From assembly GCA_003213015.1 (NCBI GenBank), contig QCOG01000001.1, positions 62,001-126,000 on the forward strand: a DNA stretch of 64,000 nucleotides. Reading direction: 5' to 3'. Below, piece after piece: positions 19,016 through 29,702 of the stretch. Within the stretch, counting starts at the first letter, position 1; every line of letters starts with the position of its first letter. A model generated the notes under the pieces. It ran no database searches. It worked only from the letters and a program-made list of their open reading frames with translations, and was not told where the DNA came from. The translations under genes and the position numbers were made by a program. Source of the DNA: Pelagibacteraceae bacterium AG-430-F16. Its GTDB lineage: Bacteria > Pseudomonadota > Alphaproteobacteria > Pelagibacterales > Pelagibacteraceae.

Positions 19016-19948
19016 TTATTTGAACAAAAATGAAACAGAGGTAGAATTTGATATTCTTCTAATCGCTTCACCCATTAAGTTAGAAATTGACAAAATTTCA
19101 ATATTTTTTGCGGATCTTACTTTATTCTCATTATTAATTGTGTCTGTAATTACAAGTTTTTTGATTGGAGAATTTTTAATAGATTTCACAGCATCTCCAC
19201 TTAAGACACCGTGAGAAATGTAAACATATACATCTTTGGCACCTCTTTGTTTAAGTGCCTTAGCTGCATTAACGATTGTTCCACCAGAGTCGATTATATC
19301 GTCAACGATTATGCAAGTTTTTCCTTTCACATCCCCAATGACATTCATGACTTGTGATTGACCAGGCTTAGGTCTTCTTTTATCAACAATTGCAAGTCCT
19401 ACATTCAAAATTCTTCCCAAGGCTCTTGATCTTTCAACCCCTCCTACGTCGGGCGCAACGCAAATTATATTTTTACTTTTAATTTTTTTCTTAATATGTC
19501 TTGCAAATAATGGGGTTGTAAAAAGGTTATCTACAGGAATATCAAAGAAACCTTGAATTTGTCCAGCGTGCAAATCTACAGTAACAACTCTATCTGCTCC
19601 TGCTTGTGTGATTAAGTTCGAAACCAATTTTGCAGAAATAGAGGTTCTAGGCACCACTTTTCTATCTTGTCTAGCGTAACCAAAATAAGGAATCACGGCT
19701 GTAATATTTTTTGCAGAAGATCTTTTAAGAGCATCTATGCAAAGCAACATTTCCATCAAATTGTCATTTGCTGGGGAGGATACTGACTGAATGAAAAAAA
19801 TATTATTGCCTCTTATATTTTCATTTATCTCAACATAAATTTCACCGTCTTTAAATTTTCTTATGTTTGAATTTACAAGTTTTTCTTTTAGATATTTTGC
19901 AATTTTTGAACTGAGATTTTTATTGCTATTTCCTGTGAGTATCTTCAT
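19016..19948 (-). CDS. prs: Ribose-phosphate pyrophosphokinase
   Basis: VIPYFGYARQDRK, VVTVDLHAGQIQGFFDIPVDNL, CIIVDDIIDSGGTIVNAA. Confidence 0.96.
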   Translation of the reverse strand: MKILTGNSNKNLSSKIAKYLKEKLVNSNIRKFKDGEIYVEINENIRGNNIFFIQSVSSPANDNLMEMLLCIDALKRSSAKNITAVIPYFGYARQDRKVVPRTSISAKLVSNLITQAGADRVVTVDLHAGQIQGFFDIPVDNLFTTPLFARHIKKKIKSKNIICVAPDVGGVERSRALGRILNVGLAIVDKRRPKPGQSQVMNVIGDVKGKTCIIVDDIIDSGGTIVNAAKALKQRGAKDVYVYISHGVLSGDAVKSIKNSPIKKLVITDTINNENKVRSAKNIEILSISNLMGEAIRRISNSTSVSFLFK

Positions 19949-19961
19949 TTTTAGAAAAAAG

Positions 19962-20717
19962 TTATTTAAGCATAATTATAGATATATTTCTACCATAATC
20001 GTCTTCTTTATTTTTTAAAGCCCTCCTTGCACTAAAAAACTCAGTCCTATTTTTAAAAGTATCTTTGTTAATTATATCTATATTACTTATTTTTAATGAT
20101 CTTAGTTGAGATTTAATAAATTCTTTTAAATCAAAAAAAATTCTAGTTTTTTTAAAGTAAAAAAATTTACGATTTCGATCATTAAGGTTTAAAAACCTTT
20201 TCATAAATTCTTTTTTCACTTCATAGTTTTCTCTAAATATCGACGGACCTATTACTGCAGAAATGTTTTTGTTTTCAGAGCCTTTTTTAATCATAAATTT
20301 TATACACTTTTTAAGAATATTTTTAAAAGCACCCTTCCAGCCAACATGGATAGCCGCAATCATTGGCAATTTTTTGTCATAAATAAGAACTGGAGCACAA
20401 TCAGCGGTTAAAATACCCAAAGCTAAATTTTTTTTTGAGGTAATCAAGCCATCACCAACGAGTTTTTTTGAGGGTCTTTTCAAAATAAAGTGACATTTGT
20501 TACTATGTGTTTGTTTAAGCAATATTAGGTTTTTTGGAGAAACTTTAAACTTTTTCGAAACAATTTTTAAATTTTTTTTAACATTAGAAATTTTATCATT
20601 AGAACCAGGGCCACAATTTAAGGCACTATAAATTCCATTTGATACTCCTCCTTTTTTTCCAAAAAAACCATGTGAAATATTTTTAAACTTTACTAATTTT
20701 TTAGATTTTAATGTCAT
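19962..20717 (-). CDS. pgeF: YfiH/PgeF (laccase-domain, polyphenol oxidase family) protein
   Basis: KQTHSNKCHFI, LTADCAPVLIYD, AAIHVGWKGAFKNIL. Confidence 0.88.
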   Translation of the reverse strand: MTLKSKKLVKFKNISHGFFGKKGGVSNGIYSALNCGPGSNDKISNVKKNLKIVSKKFKVSPKNLILLKQTHSNKCHFILKRPSKKLVGDGLITSKKNLALGILTADCAPVLIYDKKLPMIAAIHVGWKGAFKNILKKCIKFMIKKGSENKNISAVIGPSIFRENYEVKKEFMKRFLNLNDRNRKFFYFKKTRIFFDLKEFIKSQLRSLKISNIDIINKDTFKNRTEFFSARRALKNKEDDYGRNISIIMLK

Positions 20718-21750
20718 TAAACCCTGTCTTAAAATTGTTATCCTTCTTGGTTACAAACATTACTTTAAACAATTCACCCATCTCATCTTTGTGTGTAAGC
20801 CTTCTTATTCTTGTGTAAAGATCCGTTTTTTTTAGGAAACTCATTTTTTTTGATATTATTTCAGCTCTTAAATCTATTCCCATGTTTTTCAAAAAACTTC
20901 CTTGATTAGTAATACCACCAACTTTTAATCCATTTAAATTAACAATTTGTTCGATAAAGTTAAAATTTATATGATGAGTTATATCAATATTTTGGTAGTC
21001 ATCAAAAATATTTACTTTTTTATGATTTTTAATCCCTTGTAAACTATCGTACATTTTTTTGTCAGATGTACCATAATCAATTAATAAAATACCTCCCGCA
21101 GAAGATTTGATTTTTTTACAAATACTTTTTAGATATTTGACCATTAAAGGTGAAAATTCTATAAAATTTTGATTTTCGTCTATCCCTTGATTAAAAATTT
21201 TCTCCATCTTTTTTTTAGTAACTTTTTTCTTCTCAAGAGAGAATTTTCCACTTTTATTTAATAATACAAAATTTTCATACCATTCTTCATTTATTTTAAT
21301 AAACTGCTTTATTGGCAAAGCATCAAAAAATTCGTTAGCCAAAAATATAGTTGGTAAATTTGGCAATTTATTAAAATTATCCAACCACTTAACACTTTTT
21401 GAAAATTTTTTTTTTTGTAATTTTTTAAGAGAATCGCTTTTTTCAAAAATAAAAAATTTGAATTTATCTTTTACAATTTTCAATTTATTCAATGTATTGA
21501 TTAAGACTTCTATGAGTTCCCCATTTCCTGCACCCAATTCTACTAAATTTATTTTTTCTGGTTTATTTAAATTTTCCCAAAATGACACAATCCAAATAGC
21601 AATCATTTCAGAAAAAAGTTTTGAAATTCCTGGGGATGTAATAAAATCTCCTCTTCGACCAAATTCCTTTTTTCTTTGATAGTAACCTTTATTTTTTTCA
21701 TAAAGAGATTTATCAATAAAATTATCTAATGATTGAGCCTTTGTGATCAT
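20701..21750 (-). CDS. SAM-dependent methyltransferase, DUF185/NDUFAF7 family
   Basis: GYYQRKKEFGRRGDFITSPGISKLFSEMIAIW, LVELGAGNGELI, LLIDYG. Confidence 0.88.
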   Translation of the reverse strand: MITKAQSLDNFIDKSLYEKNKGYYQRKKEFGRRGDFITSPGISKLFSEMIAIWIVSFWENLNKPEKINLVELGAGNGELIEVLINTLNKLKIVKDKFKFFIFEKSDSLKKLQKKKFSKSVKWLDNFNKLPNLPTIFLANEFFDALPIKQFIKINEEWYENFVLLNKSGKFSLEKKKVTKKKMEKIFNQGIDENQNFIEFSPLMVKYLKSICKKIKSSAGGILLIDYGTSDKKMYDSLQGIKNHKKVNIFDDYQNIDITHHINFNFIEQIVNLNGLKVGGITNQGSFLKNMGIDLRAEIISKKMSFLKKTDLYTRIRRLTHKDEMGELFKVMFVTKKDNNFKTGFNDIKI

Positions 21751-22511
21751 TTTTTTACTAATTTAAAAAGTATTACTCCAGAAATAAAAAATACAATTGA
21801 TAACATTTGCCCGTATGTAAAAATATTTATTAAGATACCTAGATGAGCATCTGGTTCTCTTGTAAACTCAATTATAAATCTAAAAAGAGAATAAAAAATT
21901 AAAAATAGCGATGATATTACTCCAGGAATTTCTGAAAATTTTTTCCAAAGTAAATTTAGAAATATGAACAAAACAATACCTTCAAAAAAACTTTCGTATA
22001 ATTGCGAAGGATGTCTAAAAAGATTATCTACCTTATTAAAATTAACTGAAAAAATAAAATCAGTTTCTCTGCCGTAAAGTTCAGAATTTATAAAATTTGC
22101 AACCCTACCTAAAAAAATTCCTATCGGTGCTGCAAGGGATACTAAATCTGTATATCTAAAAAAGCTTAAATTATGTTTTTGAGTAAATATATAAGTGGCC
22201 AAGCAAACACCCAGTAAGCCACCATGGAAAGACATACCACCCTGCCAAATAAAAAATATTTCAAATGGATGACTTAAATAATAAAAAAAATTGTAAAAAA
22301 TTACGTAGCCTAGCCTCCCACCAATAATTACTCCTAAAATTAGATAAGTAATAAAATCGTCGACTAAAGTTTTTTCTCTCAAATCTTTAATTAAGAAATT
22401 TTTGATATAAAACCAACCTATTAAAAAACCAAAAATATATGCTAATGAATACCACCTTATTTGAAAGGATAAAAATTCAAATGCGACAGGATCTAGATTA
22501 TTTACAAACAT
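21747..22511 (-). CDS. lgt: Prolipoprotein diacylglyceryl transferase
   Basis: IRWYSLAYIFGFLIGW, GGMSFHGGLLG, GRVANFINSELYGR. Confidence 0.95.
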   Translation of the reverse strand: MFVNNLDPVAFEFLSFQIRWYSLAYIFGFLIGWFYIKNFLIKDLREKTLVDDFITYLILGVIIGGRLGYVIFYNFFYYLSHPFEIFFIWQGGMSFHGGLLGVCLATYIFTQKHNLSFFRYTDLVSLAAPIGIFLGRVANFINSELYGRETDFIFSVNFNKVDNLFRHPSQLYESFFEGIVLFIFLNLLWKKFSEIPGVISSLFLIFYSLFRFIIEFTREPDAHLGILINIFTYGQMLSIVFFISGVILFKLVKK

Positions 22512-22555
22512 TATAAAAATGAAATATAAGATATACTATCGTAAAAAAAAAAAAT

Positions 22556-22798
22556 ATGTCAAAGTCTAAATTTATCATTGAAAAATTTGCAAAATTATTT
22601 GAACAAGGAATTATATCTTATAAAGATTTAAGCGAAGAAATCGTTAATATTATAAGATCTCAAAGAGATGAGATTGTTTTAAGGATGAAAATTTCTACCA
22701 AAGAGGAAACTGAGGTATTAAAGAAACGTATAGAAAAATTAGAAAAGGAAATCAAAACTTTAAAGTCAAAAAAAATTAAAAAGGTAAAGAGATCTTAA
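22556..22798 (+). CDS. UbiK/BMFP-domain accessory factor family protein
   Basis: 80 aa, acidic helix followed by coiled coil (VLKKRIEKLEKEIKTLKSK). Confidence 0.55.
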   Translation: MSKSKFIIEKFAKLFEQGIISYKDLSEEIVNIIRSQRDEIVLRMKISTKEETEVLKKRIEKLEKEIKTLKSKKIKKVKRS

Positions 22799-24089
22799 CT
22801 CTTAATCCGCCAAGACTTGATTTATCCAATGTAATACTACCCCCGTGAGATCTCACTACATCTGATGAGATTGATAAACCCAAGCCAACACTAGACTTAG
22901 AATCACCTCTTCCCTTATTAATTTTGTAAAATGGTTTAAAAACATTTTCATATTCACTCTCAGCTATTCCAGGACCGTCGTCATCAACAGTAATTATCAA
23001 GCTTTTATGAATCTTTTTTAAATTTACTAAAACTTTATTTGAGTATTTAAGGGAATTATTAATTAAGTTATCTATACATCTATTTATTAAACTTTTTCTT
23101 CCATTAAAAAAAATCTTTTGCTCTATATTTGAAGTAATATTATTATTCTCATATTTTATAATTGAAAGATCTAATAATTTCGAAATATCAAAAAGTTCAG
23201 TTTTTTCCGACGATGTAGAGCTAGTAAATTGAAGGTATTCATTTAACATTTTTTCCATATCCTCAACATCTTCAGATAATTTATGTGAAATCTTTTCGTC
23301 TTTAATTAAAGCAAGTTGAAGTTTAATTCTAGTTAGTGGAGTTCTCAAGTCATGGCTTATACCTGAAAGCATTTCAGATCTTTGGTTTAAGTGTCTCAAT
23401 ATTCTCTTTCTCATTCTCTCAAACTCAAAACCAGCTTGTCTTATCTCCAGAGCACCAGAAGGTCTAAACTCCTCGACATCCTCACCTCTTCCAAATTTTT
23501 CTGATGCTTTAGCCAAATTAATTATTGGGCGAGTTTGGTTTTTCAAGAAAATTAAAGCAACTGCAATTAACAAAAATGCAGGGAAGGTAATCCATAATGC
23601 AAATAATCTCGCCGAGGTGTTAGTGACTCTATCTTTCGGAATTAAAAATTCAAAGTAACCATTTAAATACTCAATTTTTAATTCAATTAATTCTTTATAT
23701 GAGGTTGTATCAAACCAATAGTTACTGAATTTATTTTTTAATTCTCTTCTTAAAGTCCTATCCATGGGACTAAACCATCTTTCCATATTTGTTTCTGGAA
23801 GATCTCCAAATGTTTGAAACTTTACATTAAAATTATGGTGTTCCTTGAATAGTTTAATTAAATTATCTTTTTCGTATTCCTCATTTTCATATGCATTTAT
23901 AAAAAATTTTATTTCTCCTATTAGAGCTCTAGTCATACCTTTATTAGTTTTTATCCAAAGACTATCAAAGAATACAATTGATATGATAATCTGTAATATT
24001 ATTATTGGTGTAGCTACTATTAGTAATGCTCTATAAAAAAGCCTTCTTGGAAGCAATTTCTTAATATAACTATTCAACCCATAAAACAT
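22776..24089 (-). CDS. HAMP-domain sensor histidine kinase (EnvZ-like)
   Basis: Two TM segments, GISHDLRTPLTRIKLQLAL H-box, DDGPGIAESEYENVFKPFYK, GLGLSISSDVVRSHGG. Confidence 0.9.
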   Translation of the reverse strand: MFYGLNSYIKKLLPRRLFYRALLIVATPIIILQIIISIVFFDSLWIKTNKGMTRALIGEIKFFINAYENEEYEKDNLIKLFKEHHNFNVKFQTFGDLPETNMERWFSPMDRTLRRELKNKFSNYWFDTTSYKELIELKIEYLNGYFEFLIPKDRVTNTSARLFALWITFPAFLLIAVALIFLKNQTRPIINLAKASEKFGRGEDVEEFRPSGALEIRQAGFEFERMRKRILRHLNQRSEMLSGISHDLRTPLTRIKLQLALIKDEKISHKLSEDVEDMEKMLNEYLQFTSSTSSEKTELFDISKLLDLSIIKYENNNITSNIEQKIFFNGRKSLINRCIDNLINNSLKYSNKVLVNLKKIHKSLIITVDDDGPGIAESEYENVFKPFYKINKGRGDSKSSVGLGLSISSDVVRSHGGSITLDKSSLGGLRVKISLPF

Positions 24090-24750
24090 AGCCGGAACCT
24101 CTTATTGTTTGTAAATATTTTGGATTTTTTGGATCAGTCTCAATTTTTTTTCTGAGCCTTGTAATAATAACATCTATAGATCTTTCTTTATCAATCTCTA
24201 TTAAATTTCCAATGTCGATTCTTGAAAATACTTTCCCAGGATTATTAATCATTTTTTCTAAAATTGTTTTTTCAGTATTGTTAATTTTATAATTACAATT
24301 TTGATTAGTAATCATCAACTTATTTAAATCTATTTTAATTGAACCAAACTCTATAACATGTTTTGGATTTATCTTTTTTGTTTTTTTTAATATATTGTTA
24401 ATTCTTAATAAAAGTTCCTTGGGCTCAAAAGGCTTAGGCAGATAATCATCTGCACCTATCTCCAATCCCTCAATTCTTTCACTTGCTCCTCCTTTTGCTG
24501 TAAGTAAAATTATAGGCACACTTAAATTATTTTTATTTTCAGAAATAAATTCTAAACCACTTTTACCAGGCATCATTATATCTAAGACTAAAAGATCAAA
24601 TTTTATAATTGAAATCTTTTCCTGAGCCTCTGATGCGTTAGACGCAGTATTTACTAGATAACCGTTTTCGTTCAAAAATTGTTTAAGCAATGATCTTATT
24701 CCTTCATCATCATCAATTACTAAAATATGTGATTTAAAACTTTCCATCAA
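24070..24750 (-). CDS. OmpR-family response regulator
   Basis: ILVIDDDEGIRSLLKQFL, DLLVLDIMMPGKSG, LLTAKG, C-terminal winged helix. Confidence 0.92.
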   Translation of the reverse strand: MMESFKSHILVIDDDEGIRSLLKQFLNENGYLVNTASNASEAQEKISIIKFDLLVLDIMMPGKSGLEFISENKNNLSVPIILLTAKGGASERIEGLEIGADDYLPKPFEPKELLLRINNILKKTKKINPKHVIEFGSIKIDLNKLMITNQNCNYKINNTEKTILEKMINNPGKVFSRIDIGNLIEIDKERSIDVIITRLRKKIETDPKNPKYLQTIRGSGYVLWVE

Positions 24751-25177
24751 TTATTCTCTTTAAAACCAATTCAAAATTAATTACTTCTTTTGAACTTGAA
24801 TTAAGTAATGCTTTATAAATCCTTTTTTTTTGAGATAGGAAAATTTCCTCAAATATTTTCTTACCTTTTTCATTTAAAAAAATATGTTTCACTCTTGTGT
24901 CTTTAGAGTCCTTTTTAAATTCTAAATAATTAAACTTTTTTAAATCATTTATTACTCTATTTAGACTTTGTTTCGTAACATTGAGTTTATTAAGTAATTG
25001 AGTGATAGTTATTCCATTATAGAAAGATATTAAATGCATAGCTTTATGATGAGCAGTCCCTAAATTGTATTTTTTAAGGACTTTTTTTGAATCATTAAAT
25101 GTTTCCCTGTAACCGACAAAGATTTTTTCAATAAAACCTTTTAATTGTTCATCTTTTAAGTAAAGAAGATTTTTCAT
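24734..25177 (-). CDS. MarR-family transcriptional regulator
   Basis: ITQLLNKLNVTKQSLNRVINDLKKFNYLEFKKDSKDTRVKHIFLNEKG. Confidence 0.88.
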   Translation of the reverse strand: MKNLLYLKDEQLKGFIEKIFVGYRETFNDSKKVLKKYNLGTAHHKAMHLISFYNGITITQLLNKLNVTKQSLNRVINDLKKFNYLEFKKDSKDTRVKHIFLNEKGKKIFEEIFLSQKKRIYKALLNSSSKEVINFELVLKRIIDGKF

Positions 25178-25192
25178 AATTGGTAAGTTATA

Positions 25193-25221
25193 TTGACATA
25201 TTATATATAGAATTATATTTT
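25193..25221 (+). promoter_or_regulatory. Candidate sigma70-like promoter of ilvE (TTGACA -N17- TATTTT)
   Basis: TTGACATATTATATATAGAATTATATTTT upstream of the ilvE ATG. Confidence 0.4.
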
Positions 25222-25242
25222 TTATAAATAAATCTTTTTAAT

Positions 25243-26124
25243 ATGATTCCTTACGATAAAAGAAATGGTAAAATATGGTACAATTCAGACTTAGTTGATT
25301 GGTCAGAAGTTAAGCTGCATGTATTAAGTCATGGATTACACTATGGAAGTTGTGTATTTGAAGGTGAAAGAGTTTACGATAGCAACATTTTTAAGCTCGA
25401 AGAACATACATCAAGATTTTTTTATTCTGCAAAAAGAATGGGATTTGAAATACCTTATTCTGAAAGCGAAATTAATAGTGCAACAAAAAAAATTGTAGCC
25501 GCTCAAAACGTTAAAAACGGTTATGTTAGACCTGTAGCCTGGAGGGGAAGTGAGATGATGGCAATATCAGCTCAGCAAACAAAAATTCATGTAGCTATAG
25601 CAACTTGGGAATGGGGATCTTATTTTGACCCCAAACTTAAAACAGAAGGTATTAAATTAAATATTTCAAATTGGAGGAGACCTTCTCCTGACTCAATTCC
25701 ATGGGATACAAAAGCTTCTGGGCTTTATATGATTTGTACTTTGTCAAAACATGAAGCGGAAAGACAAGGTTATACCGATTCATTAATGTTAGATCATGAG
25801 GGAAACGTAGCAGAAGCAACTGGCGCAAATATTTTTTTTAAAGATACTAAAGGGGATCTACATACCCCAGTTCCGGACTCATTTTTAGATGGAATTACTA
25901 GAAGAACCGTAATCCAAATAGCAAAATCTAAAAATATAAAAGTTATTGAGAGAAAAATTTCACCTAATGAACTAAAAGATTTTGAGGGATGTTTTTTGAC
26001 TGGTACTGCAGCTGAGGTTACACCAGTTTCAAAAATATCAAATTATGATTATAAGGTTTGCAAAACAATTATGGATTTATCAGATAGTTATCAATCTTTT
26101 GTAAGAAAAAAAATTGCTGCTTAA
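25243..26124 (+). CDS. ilvE: Branched-chain amino acid aminotransferase
   Basis: HGLHYGSCVFEGERVY, GYVRPVAWRG, EATGANIFF. Confidence 0.93.
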   Translation: MIPYDKRNGKIWYNSDLVDWSEVKLHVLSHGLHYGSCVFEGERVYDSNIFKLEEHTSRFFYSAKRMGFEIPYSESEINSATKKIVAAQNVKNGYVRPVAWRGSEMMAISAQQTKIHVAIATWEWGSYFDPKLKTEGIKLNISNWRRPSPDSIPWDTKASGLYMICTLSKHEAERQGYTDSLMLDHEGNVAEATGANIFFKDTKGDLHTPVPDSFLDGITRRTVIQIAKSKNIKVIERKISPNELKDFEGCFLTGTAAEVTPVSKISNYDYKVCKTIMDLSDSYQSFVRKKIAA

Positions 26125-26706
26125 CTACTTATTATCTTCCGATATAGCATGGTCAATACCTTTTCTTAAATAGTCATAAGCTGTATATAAGGTAAGAAAA
26201 GCTGAAAGCCATAGTAAAATAATGCCAATAGTTTGAGCGTTATAATCTTGAAAATTAAAAATTTTATTTCCAGTCTCTCCGGTTAAAAGTAAAGATATTG
26301 AAAACATTTGTAAAAAAGTTTTTAATTTAGCCAACCCTGATACTGGTAAATTCACTTGTCCCTTGGCTAAAAATTCTCTTAAACCAGAAATTAAAACTTC
26401 TCGAGTTAAAATAATTATCGCAGCTATAACTTCGTAATTTTTTATAGTCCCATCCATTACAAGTAAAATCAAAGCAGTTGCCACAATAATTTTGTCAGCG
26501 ATTGGATCTAAAAGCTCTCCGAGCTTAGATTCTTCTTTATATAGTCTCGCCAATAAACCGTCTAAGAAATCAGTGAAAGATGCAACAACAAATAAAGTAA
26601 ATGGTATAATGTCCCCGTAAAATCCTGGCAAATAATATGCCAAAACAAAAAAGGGAACTATTATTATACGGCCAATTGTTAAGTAATTTGGAAATTTAAT
26701 TTTCAT
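26125..26706 (-). CDS. pgsA: CDP-diacylglycerol-glycerol-3-phosphate 3-phosphatidyltransferase
   Basis: CDP-alcohol motif D-x2-DG-x2-AR...G-x3-D-x3-D ([30 protein letters not shown]). Confidence 0.93.
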   Translation of the reverse strand: MKIKFPNYLTIGRIIIVPFFVLAYYLPGFYGDIIPFTLFVVASFTDFLDGLLARLYKEESKLGELLDPIADKIIVATALILLVMDGTIKNYEVIAAIIILTREVLISGLREFLAKGQVNLPVSGLAKLKTFLQMFSISLLLTGETGNKIFNFQDYNAQTIGIILLWLSAFLTLYTAYDYLRKGIDHAISEDNK

Positions 26707-28538
26707 TCGTGAAAGAAATTATATATCTTTTTTGCAACTTTTTCCTCAACTCCTTCAACTGATTTAATCTCATCCAAGCTTGCAGACTCTACTGCTCTTG
26801 CTGAACCAAAGTGATTTAGCAAAGATCTTTTTCTTATCGATCCAATACCCTCTATTTGATCTAATAAAGACTTACTTATACCTTTTTTTCTACGTGCTCT
26901 GTGAGCACTAATCGCAAACCTGTGAGACTCATCTCTTATTCTTTGTAGAAAAAATAGAGTAGGGTCGTTTTTTGAAAATTTGTACTCTTTTCCATTATGA
27001 AAAAAAGTTTCATTTCCACTATTTCTAAATTTCCCTTTGGCGATTGCTATCAATGGAATATCGTGAAGTCCAAGTTCATTCAAAGTCTCTCTTGCTACTG
27101 AATATTGACCTTTTCCTCCATCAACAAAAACAAGATCAGGAAATGAAAGATGACCTTCTTTTTCTTGCACTGCTTTTTTGAATCTTCTTGTAAGTACTTC
27201 TTTCATCATACCATAATCGTCTTGTTCATTTTTCTTCATTTTTATATTAAATTTCCTGTATCTTTTTTTAATAAATCCCTCATCTCCATAAGAAATTAAT
27301 GCTCCAACACTATTTGTTCCTTGAATATGACTATTGTCGTAAACTTCAATAAGATTAATATTTGTTTCTAAATTAAATTTAGCTACAACCGACTCAAACA
27401 GCTCCTTGTTATTTTGAGTTTCATGAAGCTTTCTATTTAAACTATCTTTTGCATTTTTAATTGCTTGATTAATTACTTTTAATTTAGAACCTTTTTTTGC
27501 CACTGAAATATCCACTTGTTTACTCTCTTTTTGTGAAAGCGTCTGTTCTATCAAAATTTTCTCTTTAATTTCTTGGGATAGAATAATTGAGGATGGTACA
27601 CTTTTATTTTCATAAAATTGTGAAACAAAAGAATTTAAAATGTTGCCTAAATTTTCATCAGGATCATGTTTTGGAAAAAAAGCTTGATTACCCCAATTTT
27701 GTTTAGATCTGTAAAAGAATACTTGTATACAAGTTTGTCCAGACTCTTTATATGCCGCAATAACATCGGCTTCAACTAAGTTTGCTTCATTTATCCTTTG
27801 AGATGATTGAATTATGTTAAGCGATTTTATTCTATCTCTAAGAATTCCCGCTTTCTCAAAATCAAGACTCTCGCTAGCTTTTTCCATTTGATTGGATAAA
27901 TTTTTTTGTATCTTTCTTGATTTACCGGAGACAAATTCAATAGCATCATTAACTGTTTTCTTGTATTCACTTTCATCAATATAACCAACACAAGGACCCG
28001 AGCATCTTTTGATCTGATATAAAATACAAGGTCGCTCTCTATTTTTAAAAACAGTATCATCACAAACTCTAAGATGGAATATTTTTTGGATCATTTTTAT
28101 AGTCCAGTTAGCAGATCCAGCAGATGCAAAAGGACCAAAATAAAAACCTTCCTTAGTTTTTTTACCTCTATGTCTTTTTATTTGAGACCACTTGTCTTTA
28201 TTTCCGATAAAAATAAATGGAAAAGATTTGTCGTCTCTTAGTAAGATATTAAACTTTGGTTTGTGTTTTTTAATAAGATTAGCCTCAAGAAGTAGTGCCT
28301 CACTTTCATTTGATGTAGTTGTAATCTCAATTTTTCGTGTTTGAGATAGCATTCTCTCAGTTCTAATAATATGATTTTTTTCCGATACATAACTTTTAAG
28401 TCTGTTAAGCAGGTTTTTTGCTTTACCAACATAAAGAATTTGATCTTTATCACTCAGCATTTTGTAAACACCTGGTAGCTTTGGAATTAAAGGCAACTCT
28501 TTCTTTATGATTTCTTTTCCAATTTCAGAACTAATCAT
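26703..28538 (-). CDS. uvrC: Excinuclease ABC subunit C
   Basis: [27 protein letters not shown] (GIY-YIG), [11 protein letters not shown]-like motif, HhH C-terminus; start taken at MISSEIG. Confidence 0.95.
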   Translation of the reverse strand: MISSEIGKEIIKKELPLIPKLPGVYKMLSDKDQILYVGKAKNLLNRLKSYVSEKNHIIRTERMLSQTRKIEITTTSNESEALLLEANLIKKHKPKFNILLRDDKSFPFIFIGNKDKWSQIKRHRGKKTKEGFYFGPFASAGSANWTIKMIQKIFHLRVCDDTVFKNRERPCILYQIKRCSGPCVGYIDESEYKKTVNDAIEFVSGKSRKIQKNLSNQMEKASESLDFEKAGILRDRIKSLNIIQSSQRINEANLVEADVIAAYKESGQTCIQVFFYRSKQNWGNQAFFPKHDPDENLGNILNSFVSQFYENKSVPSSIILSQEIKEKILIEQTLSQKESKQVDISVAKKGSKLKVINQAIKNAKDSLNRKLHETQNNKELFESVVAKFNLETNINLIEVYDNSHIQGTNSVGALISYGDEGFIKKRYRKFNIKMKKNEQDDYGMMKEVLTRRFKKAVQEKEGHLSFPDLVFVDGGKGQYSVARETLNELGLHDIPLIAIAKGKFRNSGNETFFHNGKEYKFSKNDPTLFFLQRIRDESHRFAISAHRARRKKGISKSLLDQIEGIGSIRKRSLLNHFGSARAVESASLDEIKSVEGVEEKVAKKIYNFFHE

Positions 28539-28950
28539 GACTTCTTTTTTTTGAGATTTGTATCCCAACAGAAGAGCAATCTCTCATTATCTCGAGTTTT
28601 TCTATTTGAAGGCTTATTTTATCTATTCTTTTATCTTTAAAAAGTTCATCAAAAACATCCTCCGCTAATGTTTCAAGAAAATTGTAATGTTTTTTTTTAA
28701 CAAGTTTTTTAATTAATTTTACAACTTTTGCGTAGTTTACAATTGATTTGATGTCCTTATCACTTGATGGTTTTTTGTCTACATAATCTATTTCAAGTGA
28801 AAATTTTACTTTTTGTTTTTTCTCTTTTTCAAAGTCAAAATACCCAATTTTAAGATCTAGCAGTAATTCTTTTATAAGAACTTTTTTTTCGTAGTTAAAA
28901 AGTCTTTTAGATTTATTTATTTTTACTATCTTTAAATTACTTCTTTTCAT
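28531..28950 (-). CDS. folB: Dihydroneopterin aldolase family protein
   Basis: [38 protein letters not shown]. Confidence 0.75.
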   Translation of the reverse strand: MKRSNLKIVKINKSKRLFNYEKKVLIKELLLDLKIGYFDFEKEKKQKVKFSLEIDYVDKKPSSDKDIKSIVNYAKVVKLIKKLVKKKHYNFLETLAEDVFDELFKDKRIDKISLQIEKLEIMRDCSSVGIQISKKRSHD

Positions 28951-29702
28951 TCCTTACCTTTCAAAACATCTGGCGTTTGCCAGTTCAAGCTTTGACCACT
29001 ATCGATTGAAATTACTTGCCCTGTAATAGATCTATTTTTAATAAAAAAGTCAACAGCACTACATATTTCTTTGACATCTACTTGTTTTTTTAAAAGGGTT
29101 GAGAGATATTGCCTTCTAAAGTGACCTTTTGATTGTCTTTTATTTTTAATCGTTGGTCCAGGTGCTATTCCATTAACTCTTATACGAGGCGCAAGACTCA
29201 TGGCACTAGTTTTAGTCAAAGTATAAAGACCTGTTTTACTTAAAGTGTATGAAAAAAAAAAGGGGGTAAGTTTAAAAACTCTTTGATCAATTATATTTAT
29301 TATGTTGTTATTTTTTCCTTTTATATTTTTTCCAAATTCTCTCGATAATATTGCTGGAGCTTTAAGATTAATAGATAAATGTTTTTCCCAACTACTTGAG
29401 TTGAAGTTTTCTAACTTATCGTTCTCAAAAATTGATGCATTATTTATTAAACAATCAAAGTATTTTAGTTTCGATTTTGCAAATTTAACGATCTTATTTA
29501 CATCTTTTTCTTTCCCCAAATCACCCTTAACAAGATAAACCTTTGACCCTGCTTTTATCAGTTCTTTTTTTAAATTTTCAGCTTTCAATTTTGATTTATT
29601 ATAATGAATGACTATATCTTTATTAATTCCAGATAAACTCTTAGCAATCGCTGCACCAATTCTAGTTGCCCCTCCAGTAATTATTATTTTTTGTGCTTCC
29701 AC
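28947..29702 (-). CDS. Short-chain dehydrogenase/reductase, possible pteridine reductase (FolM-like)
   Basis: [39 protein letters not shown]; next to folB. Confidence 0.8.
   Translation of the reverse strand: MEAQKIIITGGATRIGAAIAKSLSGINKDIVIHYNKSKLKAENLKKELIKAGSKVYLVKGDLGKEKDVNKIVKFAKSKLKYFDCLINNASIFENDKLENFNSSSWEKHLSINLKAPAILSREFGKNIKGKNNNIINIIDQRVFKLTPFFFSYTLSKTGLYTLTKTSAMSLAPRIRVNGIAPGPTIKNKRQSKGHFRRQYLSTLLKKQVDVKEICSAVDFFIKNRSITGQVISIDSGQSLNWQTPDVLKGKE

Noticed and set aside
27827-28453. Same-strand alternative-frame ORFs (27827-28063, 28238-28453) inside uvrC
   Set aside because: Out-of-frame by-products; uvrC frame is continuous and conserved.
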